Assembly (NCBI GenBank): GCA_034770075.1
Contig: CM068384.1
Location: 41,203,182 to 41,267,181 of the forward strand
Length of the DNA stretch: 64,000 bases
Direction of reading: 5' to 3'
Source of the DNA: Aralia elata
Lineage: Eukaryota > Streptophyta > Magnoliopsida > Apiales > Araliaceae
Positions 31,901 through 39,719 of this stretch are shown here, one piece after another. A program made the position numbers and the translations under genes. Numbering within the stretch: the stretch's first letter is position 1; every line of letters begins with the position of its first letter. The notes below the pieces were generated by a model. The model had not been told where the DNA came from, made no database searches, and saw only the letters and a program-made list of their open reading frames with translations.

Positions 31901-31902
31901 GA
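2001..31902 (+). CDS. PIR: PIROGI/SRA1 (CYFIP, PIR121) gene, 3' part, seven exons
   Basis: This is the C-terminal third of the plant PIR/SRA1 protein (CYFIP family), the SCAR/WAVE complex subunit that binds activated Rac/ROP GTPase and controls ARP2/3-dependent actin branching (family knowledge). Exons 2001-2144, 3659-3746, 7692-7819, 16098-16305, 18743-18915, 28438-28644 and 31708-31902 all have AG/GT borders and join in phase (1143 nt, 380 residues plus TGA). Recognisable family blocks include SLPWLIRALLDHISNK, LPKSIGLLPFDGG, MQTAPWLGL, the DxxxWGGCxxIYLLGQQ block shared with animal CYFIP, and the NTVSAFETLPQKG end. Usual family length is about 1280 residues, so about 900 residues lie upstream of the window or in exons I could not find. 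Introns are 1.5 to 9.5 kb and filled with transposons, but no exon is damaged. I first considered NAP1, which works in the same complex, but the residues match PIR. Confidence 0.93.
2145..3658 (+). other. PIR intron, no gene apart from one MITE
   Basis: AT-rich intron. It contains the MITE at 2602-2784 and a short TA repeat near 3355-3373. Nothing else recognised. Confidence 0.7.
2602..2784. mobile_element. MITE copy A with 16-bp perfect terminal inverted repeats
   Basis: The left end CTATGTTACACGGACT (2602-2617) is the exact reverse complement of the right end (2769-2784). There is no coding capacity. A second, shorter copy is at 4188-4342, sharing the middle (CTCCTCAATTT.GCCAATT, ACACTAAAATGAAAT, GACACAGGTACTTTAGGG). 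I could not identify a clear target duplication, so the superfamily is open. Confidence 0.7.
3659..3746 (+). CDS. PIR: PIR exon
   Basis: 88 nt, starting phase 0 after TATTTCAG and ending phase 1 before GTAAATC. It encodes ITSLEPIITGLREALPKSIG and then the LLPFDGG motif, well conserved in plant PIR. The preceding intron is 1514 nt. Confidence 0.93.
4188..4342. mobile_element. MITE copy B, same family as 2602-2784
   Basis: 155 bp with ends CTATGTTACAC.. and ..CGTGTAACATAG. The internal sequence aligns with copy A except for a deletion near the left end and scattered substitutions. Its terminal repeats are less perfect than in copy A, consistent with greater age. Confidence 0.65.
4873..6480 (-). 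mobile_element. Solo LTR of a Gypsy retrotransposon
   Basis: 1608 bp beginning TGTAACACCCCC and ending GGGTATTACA, flanked by the perfect 5-bp duplication TTGAT (4868-4872 and 6481-6485). There is no internal coding region. Minus orientation is inferred because the GGGGGTGTTACA type of LTR 3' end is on the left. It lies in the intron between the exons at 3659 and 7692. It most likely arose by recombination between the two LTRs of a former full element. Confidence 0.85.
6780..6911 (+). other. Unidentified exon-like segment inside a PIR intron
   Basis: 132 nt (44 codons) bounded by an acceptor-like CATTTTTATAG and a consensus donor GTGAGAAG, open in phase 0 at both ends. The peptide is rich in Trp, Gly and His (includes LEMGPCYGSWSN and WVLHGALNSVREFLG). 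It cannot be a PIR exon, because the flanking introns are phase 1 and that frame has a stop. It could be a fossil exon of another gene carried here, or chance. I do not recognise it. Confidence 0.3.
7090..7620 (-). mobile_element. RTE-type LINE / Au-like SINE remnant
   Basis: The left end has the Au/RTE-like phrase TTGGGGTAGGCTCAAATGAA. Around 7500-7620, read on the minus strand, the sequence resembles the degraded 3' end of RTE reverse transcriptase ORFs (a His-Val-Gln-Arg-Arg-like neighbourhood). It is heavily decayed with no intact ORF. Assignment rests on remembered consensus phrases. Confidence 0.45.
7692..7819 (+). CDS. PIR: PIR exon, donor site next to a Copia insertion
   Basis: 128 nt, phase 1 to phase 0, after TTATGTTTAG. 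It encodes CKRLVKEYLNW...GIKEIGSVLYLMGLLDIVL. The donor is GTGAGTTA at 7820-7827. A Copia LTR begins at 7828, so only the first eight intron bases separate exon from transposon, and five of them (AGTTA) are the target-site duplication. Confidence 0.93.
7828..7999 (-). repeat. Copia 1 LTR, 3' side
   Basis: 172 bp, TG...CA ends. The sequence matches the 13685 LTR except for one substitution seen by eye and an extra 30 bp before the terminal ATACATTCTGACA. Confidence 0.92.
8007..9311 (-). pseudogene. Copia 1 RT and RNase H, broken
   Basis: The minus-strand frame retains RT motifs (DVKNAFLHGDL, YVDDIVV, DLGTLKYFLGI) and RNase H motifs (DSDWAG, SSAEAEYRA, FCDNKA). In-frame stops occur at 8388-8390 (Trp codon in the sister copy) and 8100-8102 (Gln codon in the sister copy). 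The N-terminal part of pol (protease, integrase) is absent because the frame ends at the Gypsy junction at 9311/9312. Confidence 0.9.
9312..11414 (-). repeat. LTR of the embedded Gypsy fragment
   Basis: About 2.1 kb, AT-rich, with TA repeats near 10811-10820 and 11337-11349 and a TTA/ATT run near 11380-11400. Read on the minus strand it has the LTR phrase TGAGCTTCATCGCTCACC followed by an acceptor-like TTTTTACAG. The conserved PSTS-KGK tail seen in other LTRs here is absent. Confidence 0.75.
11545..12485 (-). pseudogene. Gypsy gag (MPPRR type), frameshifted before the zinc knuckle
   Basis: Starts MPPRRN at 12485 (an in-frame upstream ATG at 12512 is less likely). It has the retrotransposon gag domain (FEGATDPAIIERWIQEMEKAF, WWLMEKRKH, YFPRTIRAQKEREFIRLEQG). 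A zinc knuckle FHCGDFGHRIAQC is in another frame at about 11545-11733, so one frameshift separates the two. The capsid precursor would package the element RNA. It is no longer a single ORF. Confidence 0.85.
12537..13021 (-). pseudogene. Copia 1 gag, N-terminal fragment
   Basis: Starts ATG at 13021 (MAESGPITETNKGQ) and carries the Copia gag pattern FKLDGNNYLAWSQACRMSIEANRMQ and SYMFLDTAYALWEAI. Two in-frame stops, TAA at 12809-12811 and TGA at 12800-12802, replace a Gln and a Trp of the sister copy. The frame runs into the foreign Gypsy sequence at 12536. Confidence 0.88.
13685..13826 (-). repeat. Copia 1 LTR, 5' side
   Basis: 142 bp with TG...CA ends, next to the PBS at 13673-13684. Followed by target duplication AGTTA at 13827-13831, after which the PIR intron resumes. 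Confidence 0.92.
13827..16097 (+). other. PIR intron, remainder
   Basis: No gene seen. It contains an Au/RTE-like fragment (14316-14375), a GT microsatellite near 15327-15342, a stretch rich in GGATAT/ATATCC words (15480-15660) and a G run followed by AG repeats near 15980-16008. Confidence 0.6.
14316..14375. repeat. Short Au-SINE/RTE-like fragment
   Basis: Contains CTCAAACTACTTGGGATAGG and CTGCAAATGAATCC, close to the remembered plant Au/RTE phrase also seen degraded near 7110-7140. Fragment only. Confidence 0.4.
16098..16305 (+). CDS. PIR: PIR exon
   Basis: 208 nt, phase 0 to phase 1. The acceptor is TATTTAATAG and the donor GCAG|GTGTGT. It encodes REVDTTHFMQTAPWLGLIP through ISKQAEAA. 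The upstream intron (8278 nt) holds the first Copia element and an Au/RTE-like fragment. Confidence 0.93.
16306..18742 (+). other. PIR intron, nothing recognised
   Basis: 2437 nt without coding exons or a clear transposon. A GC-richer patch at about 17650-17830, with repeated GGAACG/CGTTCC words, could be an old mobile-element remnant. Confidence 0.6.
18743..18915 (+). CDS. PIR: PIR exon
   Basis: 173 nt, phase 1 to phase 0, after TTTTGTTGTAG and before GTAAGAAC. It encodes DLLYKANINSGSVLEYALAF, then DKYCSKWS, KTGFIDITTSKDFYRI and SGLQF. The following intron is the longest in the window (9522 nt) and contains the hAT-like element and the second Copia element. Confidence 0.93.
18916..19528 (+). 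other. PIR intron between exon and hAT-like element
   Basis: AT-rich intron sequence with no recognisable gene or complete repeat. It ends in the hAT target duplication ATACCAAT at 19521-19528. Confidence 0.6.
19529..20687. mobile_element. Non-autonomous hAT-like DNA transposon
   Basis: 1159 bp with terminal inverted repeats CATAGTTATCAAG (left) and CATGGTTATCAAG (right, reverse complement), flanked by a perfect 8-bp duplication ATACCAAT (19521-19528, 20688-20695). An 8-bp duplication with CA-starting termini fits the hAT superfamily. Both sub-terminal regions are rich in AGTCG/CGACT words. The interior has TA/GT microsatellites and a nested inverted-repeat element. No transposase ORF. Confidence 0.75.
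20216..20446. mobile_element. Small inverted-repeat element nested in the hAT-like element
   Basis: The left end AAGACAAACCTTAGTGGGGC and the right end, whose reverse complement reads AAGACAAATCTTAGTGGGC, form an imperfect terminal inverted repeat around TA/TG microsatellites. Exact ends are uncertain because the CTTGG flanks also pair. Confidence 0.45.
20688..21082 (+). other. PIR intron between hAT-like element and Copia 2
   Basis: No gene. It has several CCATGATGG/CTCCATA words repeated between 20860 and 20965, and ends with the Copia 2 target duplication CTTAT at 21078-21082. Confidence 0.6.
21083..21265 (-). repeat. Copia 2 LTR, 3' side
   Basis: 183 bp TGTTAAGAG...CTTCTAACA, with CA-rich microsatellite near its end. 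No difference from the other LTR seen by eye. Confidence 0.95.
21273..25604 (-). pseudogene. Copia 2 gag-pol polyprotein with two nonsense codons
   Basis: A single frame of 1444 codons from ATG 25604 (MTEVGAIIETNKGQ) to TGA 21273. Domains in order: gag; zinc knuckle CDYCGGKNHTRDRC; protease WIIDTGASEHMT; integrase with HRRLGHPS, HTDVWGPS, LHSDNGREY and PEQNGVAERKN; RT with DVKNAFLHGDL and YVDDIVV; RNase H with DSDWAGS and SSAEAEYRA. It is interrupted only by TAA at 23592-23594 (codon 671, in integrase) and TAA at 21702-21704 (codon 1301, before RNase H, where Copia 1 has an Arg codon). No frameshifts. As it stands it could make gag, protease and part of integrase only. Confidence 0.95.
25725..25838. 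repeat. 60-bp tandem repeat in the Copia 2 leader
   Basis: Two near-identical copies with a period of exactly 60 bp. Each is built of shorter AGTAGCTTAACAGTAGCTTA words. A third partial match (AACAAGGCAGTG) occurs in the Copia 1 leader without the tandem array, so the expansion is specific to this copy or subfamily. Confidence 0.85.
26451..26462 (-). other. Copia 2 primer binding site
   Basis: GCTCTGATACCA on + reads TGGTATCAGAGC on the element strand, complementary to the 3' end of initiator tRNA-Met, immediately inside the 5' LTR. Confidence 0.9.
26463..26645 (-). repeat. Copia 2 LTR, 5' side
   Basis: 183 bp, identical by eye to 21083-21265. Followed by the duplicated target CTTAT and then resumed intron. 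Confidence 0.95.
26646..28437 (+). other. PIR intron, nothing recognised
   Basis: AT-rich 1.8-kb stretch up to the acceptor of the exon at 28438. No gene or clear repeat seen. Confidence 0.6.
28438..28644 (+). CDS. PIR: PIR exon
   Basis: 207 nt, phase 0 at both ends, after TAACCTGCAG and before GTAAAAAT. It encodes EYLEE through the most conserved CYFIP block, DSVAWGGCTVIYLLGQQ, then FELFDFSYQVLNV and a less conserved Ala-rich stretch ending NPQFAQ. Confidence 0.93.
28645..29806 (+). other. PIR last intron, left part
   Basis: AT-rich with no gene. It ends at the TRIM target duplication TCCCT (29802-29806). Confidence 0.6.
29807..30524 (+). mobile_element. TRIM element, complete
   Basis: 718-bp terminal-repeat retrotransposon in miniature. 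The left LTR 29807-30052 (TGTAACACC...GTTGTTATA, last CA changed to TA) and right LTR 30277-30524 (TGTGATACT...GTTGTTACA) are similar throughout (CCACATCGAAAGATATG, TTAAGGCCTTGTTTGGAT). The PBS TGGTATCAGAGT is at 30053-30064 and the PPT AAGTGGGGGAGTT at 30264-30276. The target duplication TCCCT is perfect. The 224-bp interior encodes no protein, so it would need enzymes in trans. Confidence 0.9.
30525..31707 (+). other. PIR last intron, right part
   Basis: No gene seen. It contains a T/G homopolymer run near 31376-31398. Confidence 0.6.
31708..31902 (+). CDS. PIR: PIR last coding exon with stop
   Basis: 195 nt including the TGA at 31900-31902, phase 0 start after GGCTAAAAG. It encodes GWEALLEAMKKARRLNNH through the family's typical C terminus (GAPLHRIKFENTVSAFETLP). 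The protein ends GA rather than GTVG as in Arabidopsis, two residues shorter (from memory of that sequence). Confidence 0.93.
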   Translation, partial: GWEALLEAMKKARRLNNHVFSMLKARCPLEDKQACAIKQSGAPLHRIKFENTVSAFETLPQKGA

Positions 31903-32345
31903 ACCGATTGGTTCCTTCATTCTCACTTATGATTTAATATTGTTCATTTCTTTTCTCTTCGCTTTTTTCGCTTATGATTGTGCTAAATAGTAGTCAGTGT
32001 ACATGAGAATTGACAGTCCAAAAGGAAACAAAAACATGAGAATTATCTGATATCCTTGATTCATTCATTGCTTGTTGAAATAGAGTTTTGGTTTGATTAT
32101 GTCAACATTGGTAATTCATATTCCAACTTTGATTTTGTATTATGTTGAAGGAGCCAATTTTTCCAGAATCTAGTCATTGTTGAAATTTTCAATTGTGAGT
32201 TATTTCATTAGTAGGGAGTCAACTTCTTGTTCAGCTCAAGACCGAGTGATATAATGACATTCCAACATAAAACATCAATGATCTTGGTACACTTGATGTG
32301 TGTCAATTTAGCCTTAAGAAACCAAAATATACTCAAATTTTAATA

Positions 32346-32596
32346 CTTCTTCTTTTCCGAATTATAAAATCATTGTTGATTTCTGAAAGTCGATTTGAGA
32401 GATTTTTGAAATCAAAATTTAAATGATTCATTAAAAATTACTCCAATAAATCTTACAATGACTCAACTTGAACTTTAAATAGTTTACAATATTCGTTATT
32501 ATATTTACTAAAATTAAAGGAATTAATATTAATATTAAATTTAAAAATGTCTTAAATTAACTTTAAAAAATTAATAATGATATGGAAGGTAGGAAG
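32346..32596. mobile_element. Stowaway-like MITE candidate
   Basis: Ends CTTCTTCTTTTCC and (reverse complement of the right end) CTTCCTACCTTCC, flanked by TA on both sides. AT-rich interior with no ORF. Imperfect ends. Confidence 0.4.
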
Positions 32597-32746
32597 TATG
32601 ATTTTTTTAATCCCTTATTAAACACGTTCAATGAACACATTGACAAGTCTAATATAAAATTCATACTTTCCAAATGTTAAATACCAAGTTGTCCCATCTT
32701 CCAAAACTGAGAATCTATTAGCTGCTTTTTTTTTTAATATAAATTT

Positions 32747-32950
32747 CTTTCGTTCTAAAATTAAAAATATATTTATAAAATTGTCAAATTTTATAATAAT
32801 ATTATATTTTTAAATGTACCATTAATACTAGCTAATATTAGTAGTGATGGTTTGTTACTATTAATGATTATAAAAAAGTAATAAAAAGTTAGAATTATTA
32901 TGTCATATTATAGTAAAATAAAATTATATTTCTAATTTTAAAATAGTTGT
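32747..32950. mobile_element. Stowaway-like MITE candidate, ends approximate
   Basis: The left CGTTCTAAAATTAAAAATATA and right TTATATTTCTAATTTTAAAA are inverted relative to each other, as in the Stowaway family with CGTTCCAAAATTAGAG-type ends. Confidence 0.3.
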
Positions 32951-33458
32951 CTCCACCCGGCCTTTACATAGGAAGGGTTGTTCAAGTCTTCCCAACCCTT
33001 GACTATAATACATTGTGATAATAATGACTTAAAAATACCACACAAAAAATGAAGTAGGGGACTGTGCGAATGTGGTGTACTTCACCTCTCGTGAGTCCAA
33101 TTCATCATATATTCACACTTATATATATTGTTGTTTTTTTAATATAAGATTTAACTTTAAAATTAAACAAGACTAACCGAAAAAATATCTATCTAGCTAT
33201 ATTTTTAACCAACTTTAACACAAGAAAATAAAAAGGTAACAATCAAATAAGCCTAGTTACCATGTTTTCTACATTCTATATATTTTATTAATTTTTTTAA
33301 AAAGTAGGGAATCAACGGTCCCTTGACATCGTGTTTACTTACTTAAATGAGTAATAATATTCTCAAATATTTTATTTTAAATATTATTTTAAATAACGTG
33401 TTATCATTGTATTAATTGATTAGATATTTTTTGTGATTAACTATTTTATGAAATACTA

Positions 33459-33682
33459 CTTCTGTTCCAAAATTAGAGATATATTTTAACTTTTTAAAGT
33501 TAATTTGCGAAATTTTAAAACTCAAAATTGATATAATTTCATTCAAGTTTTGAAAATAACAAAAATAAAAATTAATAGTATTTTATAGTTAGTTTACAAT
33601 TGTTATATTTGTTTGTATTAAAATTAAATAACTTCATATCAATTTTGAATTTTAAGATTTTACGAATTTAAAACGAATAAAG
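33459..33682. mobile_element. Stowaway-like MITE candidate
   Basis: Begins CTTCTGTTCCAAAATTAGAG after TA and ends before TA. Inner inverted repeats around ACTCAAAATTGATAT and ATATCAATTTTGAATTT support a foldback element. Confidence 0.5.
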
Positions 33683-33713
33683 TATCATTTATCTTAGTCA
33701 ACACCATGTAAGA

Positions 33714-35747
33714 TGTCGACGCCGGGTTTTCTCGTCTCTTCCGATTTTAGCCTTTTATTAGATGATTTTTTGGAAAAGATCGGCATTAATGTCGACGGGG
33801 TTTTGAAAGATCATTTTTTATGATGAGCCAATTAACCAGAGTCGCCAGTTGGTATATTTGAAATGGATGTACCAACTCATCCGAGTTTCATTTTTTAAAT
33901 CGCTGGCTCATGTGTGACTCCGAATTAATTGGTCTGCGAATCGAGATTCATAGAGTTCGGGGGCTTGCTTAAGCGAGGGGAAGGTGTTAGGCACCCCCCG
34001 ACTTCCGTGAAACACGGTTACCGCAATCTTGATGTTTTCCTATCCTTTAATTCATGAAATGTGTGTGTATGCGCGCGCGTGTGTGTGTGCCTATGTGAAT
34101 GTTGTGGTGAGTTTGGATGAAAGAATCATTTGGATTTTTTAGGGAAAATCGTGCTTTGGGAGTGCTTTAGAATGTCTTTCGGCTTCTGCGAGAAAACTTT
34201 ATTCTTTATTAGGAAAGTTTGATTTGAATTGTCAAAACTGCAAGGTTTTCATTAGGTGTTGTTTTGGCAAAACAAGAGTTTTTCAAACCTTCGTCAAAAT
34301 AGGAATCGAGATCCATACGTTCCTTTCGTAACTCAAATGATGGACAACTTCTAGAATCTCTTTAACCCTATGCACAACGGTTTAATAAAACGCCATTTAT
34401 TTATAAAATTATTTTGTGTGATGTTTTGGAGAACGATTTTTTCTTTGCCTTCTCGTTAAGTAGAAATCGACATTCATTAGCACTCCCAATTTCTTATCCT
34501 CGTGATGCTAATAACCTAATTTGATTGATTTTAGAAAAATCTTTATTGTTTTGGCTTTGAAATCTTTTGTTTGGTGTTACAAATCAAATTAAATATCAAA
34601 ACGCGTAGGGGGCTATTCACGGGCATGTAAGCCATCAAAATATCCCCGAACGCCAACAATCACATATTTCACTACTACGGGGCCTTAAACCCGATTCTCG
34701 CCTTAGCGTCGTTTTAAGGCCCGCCGATTACATGTTACAAAACGAGCACCTTGAATCTATTACATACATCAAAACGTCCATCATCGGATTTGGACCACGG
34801 GGTCGCATTCCTAGGCTCACACCCGAGATTACTACATGCCCACAAAATGAATATTACGAAACTAACCAACACGGATTTGCCTAATACACCATGATATCCG
34901 AAAATGATAATCTAAATAGATTACACCCAATAAATCACCATAAACAAGCTAGAAATTTCACCAATTGGATATCCTCGGGTTATTAGGAAGAATTTTGTTC
35001 CGAAGGAACCCTCACTAATAATCCCTAATTCATTATCCCACCATAAATTACATGAAAACTACATTTAATTTAACCAAATAATATGATATAAATTGCTATA
35101 ACAAAGGGAATTTTCACCTTGCAAATGATCTCAAATGGATGTAAACTTGTGTATTTGAATAGGATAAGAAGTATATTTGACACAATCAAAATCAAAAGAG
35201 TATAAATCATCTCTTTTTCTCTCTTTTCTTCCTATTTGGTTGCAAAATTTGCTATTTTCCCTTCTATTTCCGTGCTTTGCTGCTGAATTCTCCTCTTCTT
35301 TCAATCTGCTGAACCTCCTGTATGCTGAAGAGGAGATGAGTTGAAATAGGCTGGCTGGCCGCCTGCCTTCCACTCACCTGGTTTCGAGTTCCGTGTTTCG
35401 TGCTCCGTGTTTTCAAAAGGCGCACTTATTGGCCGCAGATCAATCCGCGGCTGGACGGTTTGACTTTCTCGATTTTCGTGCCACGCCTCGACCTTCGTGC
35501 CGTAACGTCGGTTTTTGCTGACAGGCTTGTATTTTGCAGTCCGGGAATTTCCGGGAGACGTGCCACCTCATTCGGGAATGCTTGTTTCGGACGGCCTTAT
35601 TGTCTCGTCAGCTTTGGTCGCCAATCATCGCAGTGGTGTTGAACGTTCGCACTTGCGTCCACCCCTCGCTCTCGTAGGTCAGTTCAATTGACGATTTTGC
35701 CCTCCTGTCATGGTTAGTATACGAAGTGCAAAATTTGGGTGTCTACA
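33714..35747. mobile_element. Solo LTR, 2.0 kb, Tat/Ogre-like
   Basis: TGTCGACGCCGGG...GGTGTCTACA, flanked by the perfect 5-bp duplication TAAGA (33709-33713, 35748-35752). It contains the GGGGAAGGTGTTAGGCACCC phrase often found in Tat-lineage Gypsy LTRs (remembered, not searched) and a GTGTGCGCGCG microsatellite near 34060-34090. There is no internal region. Short ORFs inside are not conserved genes as far as I can tell. Confidence 0.85.
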
Positions 35748-36551
35748 TAAGATATACAAAAATTTAAAATCCCTTTACTCACACAAAATATGTAAAATAG
35801 TTTTTGTTTTATTTTTTTGTTAGTAGTCCTTTAACTTTGGCATACCCCCTTTGACACGATCTTTTCATATAACATTGTTTTTTGTTTTGTTTTTTTAATA
35901 ATTTTTTTTTTTTTGAGAATTTATTATATTATAATTCAATTTGAGGGATACATGAATTTGGGGAAGGAGTCAAGGCCTCATGGAAGAACTTAAGGGAAGC
36001 TTGTCTTATTTTATGCGTTGATTCAGAAATCTATTTATACTGAGGAGTAAACTCAAATTTATAATTTTCCGAAATAAAAAAAAGAAAAAAAAAAACCTCT
36101 ACAACTAAGCTATCGTACTTGGTCTTCATAATGTGCAAGTACATCAAATGTCAAATTGTCAACGCAGGGCAATTAGGTATTTAGGTCTATTGACCTATTA
36201 ATTTGTGTTATTTAAAGACCAACCCAACCTAGCTTCCATCTTGGGGAGTTACAGAAGCTGACAATTAATGTTGTTTGAAGCGCTTTGAGATTCGAGAATA
36301 GAAGCTTTTACTTCAGCACATTCAACTTCATATCTACAAGTAACATATACTGTATATTTATAGTTCTTTATAGTTCTTGATATACTTTATCTATTATTAT
36401 TATAATTATATATTTATACGTATTAGATATAGTAGTGTATATTAATATAATGCATCCACATGGAGATGAGTGCATTGTAGCATGTATCAAGGAATTGCTT
36501 GCGACCCAATGCTTAAGAACAACAGAATAGAAGACTCTCTCTTCTTATATA

Positions 36552-36819
36552 CTCTCTTTTCTATAATTATTAAATACATATTTATAAATATTATAAATAT
36601 AGATAATTTAAAACAATTTTGTATTTTTAATTACGTATTATTTTAATATTAATTAAAAATTTAATGTTGGTGATGTGACGTTAAAAATAACAGTAAAAAG
36701 TAATGACAATTAAGAATATCATATCATTTTATAGACTTAAAATAAAAAATAAAAAAATAGTATTTTTTTTGAAATGAATTAAAAAAGAAAATTATATCTC
36801 TAATTTTGAAACAGAGGGC
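36552..36819. mobile_element. Stowaway-like MITE candidate
   Basis: The right end, reverse complemented, reads CCCTCTGTTTCAAAATTAGA, the usual Stowaway terminus. The left end CTCTCTTTTCTATAATTA is decayed. TA flanks. Confidence 0.45.
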
Positions 36820-37031
36820 ATATATATTACAAAGTATGCAACTAGAGTTAGTTAACTGTGGTAAGGATTTTAAATGATGTTATTAGATTGATAAAAGTAT
36901 AATTTATAATTTTTTTTACAAATACAGTGTTAAAAGATAAAAATGTCATTGAATGATTCACTAAAAATTTTAAACTTAGTTCATTTTAATTTTTTTTGGT
37001 ATACGTCATTTTAAATTATTTTCACAATTTT

Positions 37032-37032
37032 A

Positions 37033-37092
<60 letters not shown>
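37032..37092. repeat. TA microsatellite
   Basis: About 60 bp of nearly pure TA dinucleotide. Confidence 0.95.
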
Positions 37093-37095
<3 letters not shown>

Positions 37096-37331
37096 CTTCA
37101 AGTTTCAACAAACAGCTATCGAGTATTTGACCTTCCTTGGATTCATCCATCACCTCAAAGTCCAGACCTTAGAAGAAGTAGCTCATTATTTTAATCATTT
37201 GAATTAGTTGAGAACATCTGTTTGCTAGTTACTTGATTGCAACAATAGTTTGCATTAGAGGGGAGGGGGTTAAACAATCCTGATCCAAATAATGTATAGT
37301 AATTAATTTTGTATTTTATGTTAAACGATTA

Positions 37332-37585
37332 CTCCATCCGTTTCAAAATTAGAGATATAATTTGACTTTTAAGATCAAACAACGACATATTAAATTTTCA
37401 ATTGATGTGAATGTATTTAATTTTAGCTGATACAATTATTATAATTATATAGTATATAACAAAAACTATAAATCAAAAAATTTATTTCATTCTAAACTTT
37501 TATGAGTCATATCAATTTTGAAGTTTAATATATCGTCGTTTGACCTCAAAAGTCAAATTATATCTCAATTTTAGAACAAATGCAA
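37332..37585. mobile_element. Stowaway MITE with long inverted repeats
   Basis: CTCCATCCGTTTCAAAATTA at the left matches the inverted right end (TTGCATTTGTTCTAAAATTG). The pairing extends inward for about 70 bp, including TATAATTTGACTTTT and CAAACAACGA versus CAAACGACGA. TA flanks on both sides. Tc1/mariner-type. Confidence 0.75.
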
Positions 37586-37656
37586 TATATTTTAAAAATA
37601 TATAATCATATGTACAAATACAATCTATAAATAGACTAATTAGTGAAATTATTGAG

Positions 37657-39101
37657 TGTTATTCCCAAAGGCACAAAGAGATCTAGAAGGGGGGAGTTGA
37701 ATAGATCCTTAAAAACGTTTGGTTTTAAAAAGTTATTACCAACTTTTAATTAAACAAGTTAATTAGTTGATTATGCACAACAGAATGATATTTTAGAAAA
37801 CCCCTTCAAGAATTATAAGAAAATCTCAGCTCTAAATTTAGTGAGCAGTTGTGAAATTAAGTCACAGAACTGAAACGTAGAGTACTGAAAGTAATGTATC
37901 AGAAAAATAAGTACAGAAAGTAAATGACACAAGAGATTTTAAGTGGTTCATAGCACAAAGATCTCTTAATCCACTCTTATACTCCTTGAGTAGGTATAAT
38001 CCATTACGGATGGGGTGATCGCTAAGATATGTTCATTCATAACAGTTATAATGACTGAATCACTAAGATTCCTTCAAGTCACTAAGACTGGTTCACACAG
38101 AACCCTTTAAGTCACCCAGACTTGGTTACAGTAGGTCACTAAGACCAGTTAATCACTAAGAGAATAAGATGTTTGAGGTGCTGCTAAGTGGCTTTAAGTC
38201 CAATACAAAATGACTTAACAGCAGAATAAGATATTCAGAATCGTAGAGTAGGAGTGTTTAAGAAATGGCAGCAATTCGACTTGTTTGATCGTTTAGTGTG
38301 TACTGTTTATTTGAATTTGTTTGCTTTTTATAGACCTTCCTTGAAATCTTCTTGTTGGAAAGTTATGTTGCTCCATTCTGACTTGGACACTTGTCGATCT
38401 CTAATTGTTGACTCTGAAAAGGTTTGTCAGCTTTGGACCATGTCACGTCGCTTTAATCGTACTGACAGTTATAGAAACAAACACATGGTTTCTGTCCTTT
38501 AGCTAATATAGCTGTTGGACACATTCTCAAATGTCATTCTCCTTATCCTCAAGTGTTTTAATGAAATACCTTGGGATTTTCACTCTACGATGGTCAGCTT
38601 TTTTAGTGCTTGTCATAGCTGATGAACTCTACGATTTTTCCTAATTATAGAGTTTAGTGTCTAATCGTAGAGTATTTGACTTGGCAAACTCTACATTTTT
38701 CACTTGGTTTCAATTTACTCTACGATGCTTCTTCTTAATCTTGTAAGACTAAGTCTTTGTCTTTTCTCTCCTTGATAATTTCCAGCTTTGCTCTGATTCT
38801 TCGTTCACTATTTGTACTCTACGAACTTTGAGTGTTTGTCTTGGAAATTCTACAAACTTAGAGTACTAGCAGTTGTAGCTTTACGATCTTTAACTTCTTC
38901 CATATCTTGCTTTACGAACGACATCAAACTTAAGTTCTATATAATACCTTTACGAAATTGGATCAGCCTAACAAGTTTGATCCCTGAACTAAGTCCTTTT
39001 ACATCAATTTTATTTTAAAGGAATGTACAAAAGTTACTAGTTATAAATATACATTAATTTTAAATATCATCATCAAATCTAAATCATGCATTGTACTAAC
39101 A
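37657..39101 (-). repeat. Sirevirus-like 3' LTR
   Basis: 1445 bp, + strand TGTTATTCCC...GTACTAACA. It includes GATCTAGAAGGGGGGAGTTG followed by AATAGAT near its end, a phrase typical of SIRE-type LTRs. Many CTCTACGAT/ATCGTAGAG words occur between 38580 and 38960. Confidence 0.8.
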
Positions 39102-39719
39102 ATTTCCCCTTATTTGATGATGACAAAACTAGTAGTTTCAAACAATTATCAATTCTAAATGCAAATAATTCAAAATTTTAAACATGACTTATATATGGTG
39201 AACAACTGTATTTCTAGAGAAAAAGAATGAATTTTATTTACCTTCTACCTCTTTTACTTCTGGGAGGATCTCTTCTCTCAGTTTATCTTCTCCTGAGATA
39301 GCTTTCTCTCCCTTCCTCAAATCTTCTTTGAATATCTTCCATGAAGTCTTTGGGTCCGAGGTATAACATGTTGAATCTTTCTTCTCCTTATATGTGAATC
39401 CCTTGAAGATTGTAATTCATGAAGGTTGGATCATTGGTTGGGAGTCATGAGCCAGTAGGTGTTACTGCACTCAACGATCCTGACCTAGAAGAAGAGGATT
39501 AACTTGACTATCCTTGACTCAAAGGAATGGCATGAGGCACAGAGATTCTAGGAAAAGAAGGAGGAATAGATGATCGTTGAGGTCGTTTCCTCTCCCCCTT
39601 TTGTCAGCATCTCTATCTTGTCGTAGAGTTGTTAGTTCTTCTAAGAGTTGCTTTATTGTGTTTACAAGTTCCTCTATCTAGCTCTTGGAAAGTGTGATGT
39701 CGTCTCTGAATTCTTGATA

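Larger units (their letters stand above)
31903..33708 (+). other. PIR 3' UTR and downstream intergenic sequence
   Basis: Very AT-rich. The 3' UTR starts at 31903, but I cannot place the poly(A) site with confidence. Three Stowaway-like MITE candidates lie at 32346-32596, about 32747-32950 and 33459-33682. Confidence 0.55.
35753..37656. other. Intergenic, AT-rich
   Basis: No gene. It contains Stowaway-like MITE candidates at 36552-36819 and 37332-37585 and a long TA microsatellite at about 37032-37092. Confidence 0.6.

Noticed and set aside
2001..31902. Identifying the gene as NAP1/GNARLED
   Set aside because: The blocks WGGCxxIYLLGQQ, LPKSIGLLPFDGG and SAFETLPQKG belong to PIR/SRA1 (CYFIP), not NAP1, although both are in the SCAR/WAVE complex.
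35131..35642. ORFs inside the 2-kb solo LTR
   Set aside because: Short, overlapping on both strands, no motif. Likely chance in a GC-richer LTR segment.
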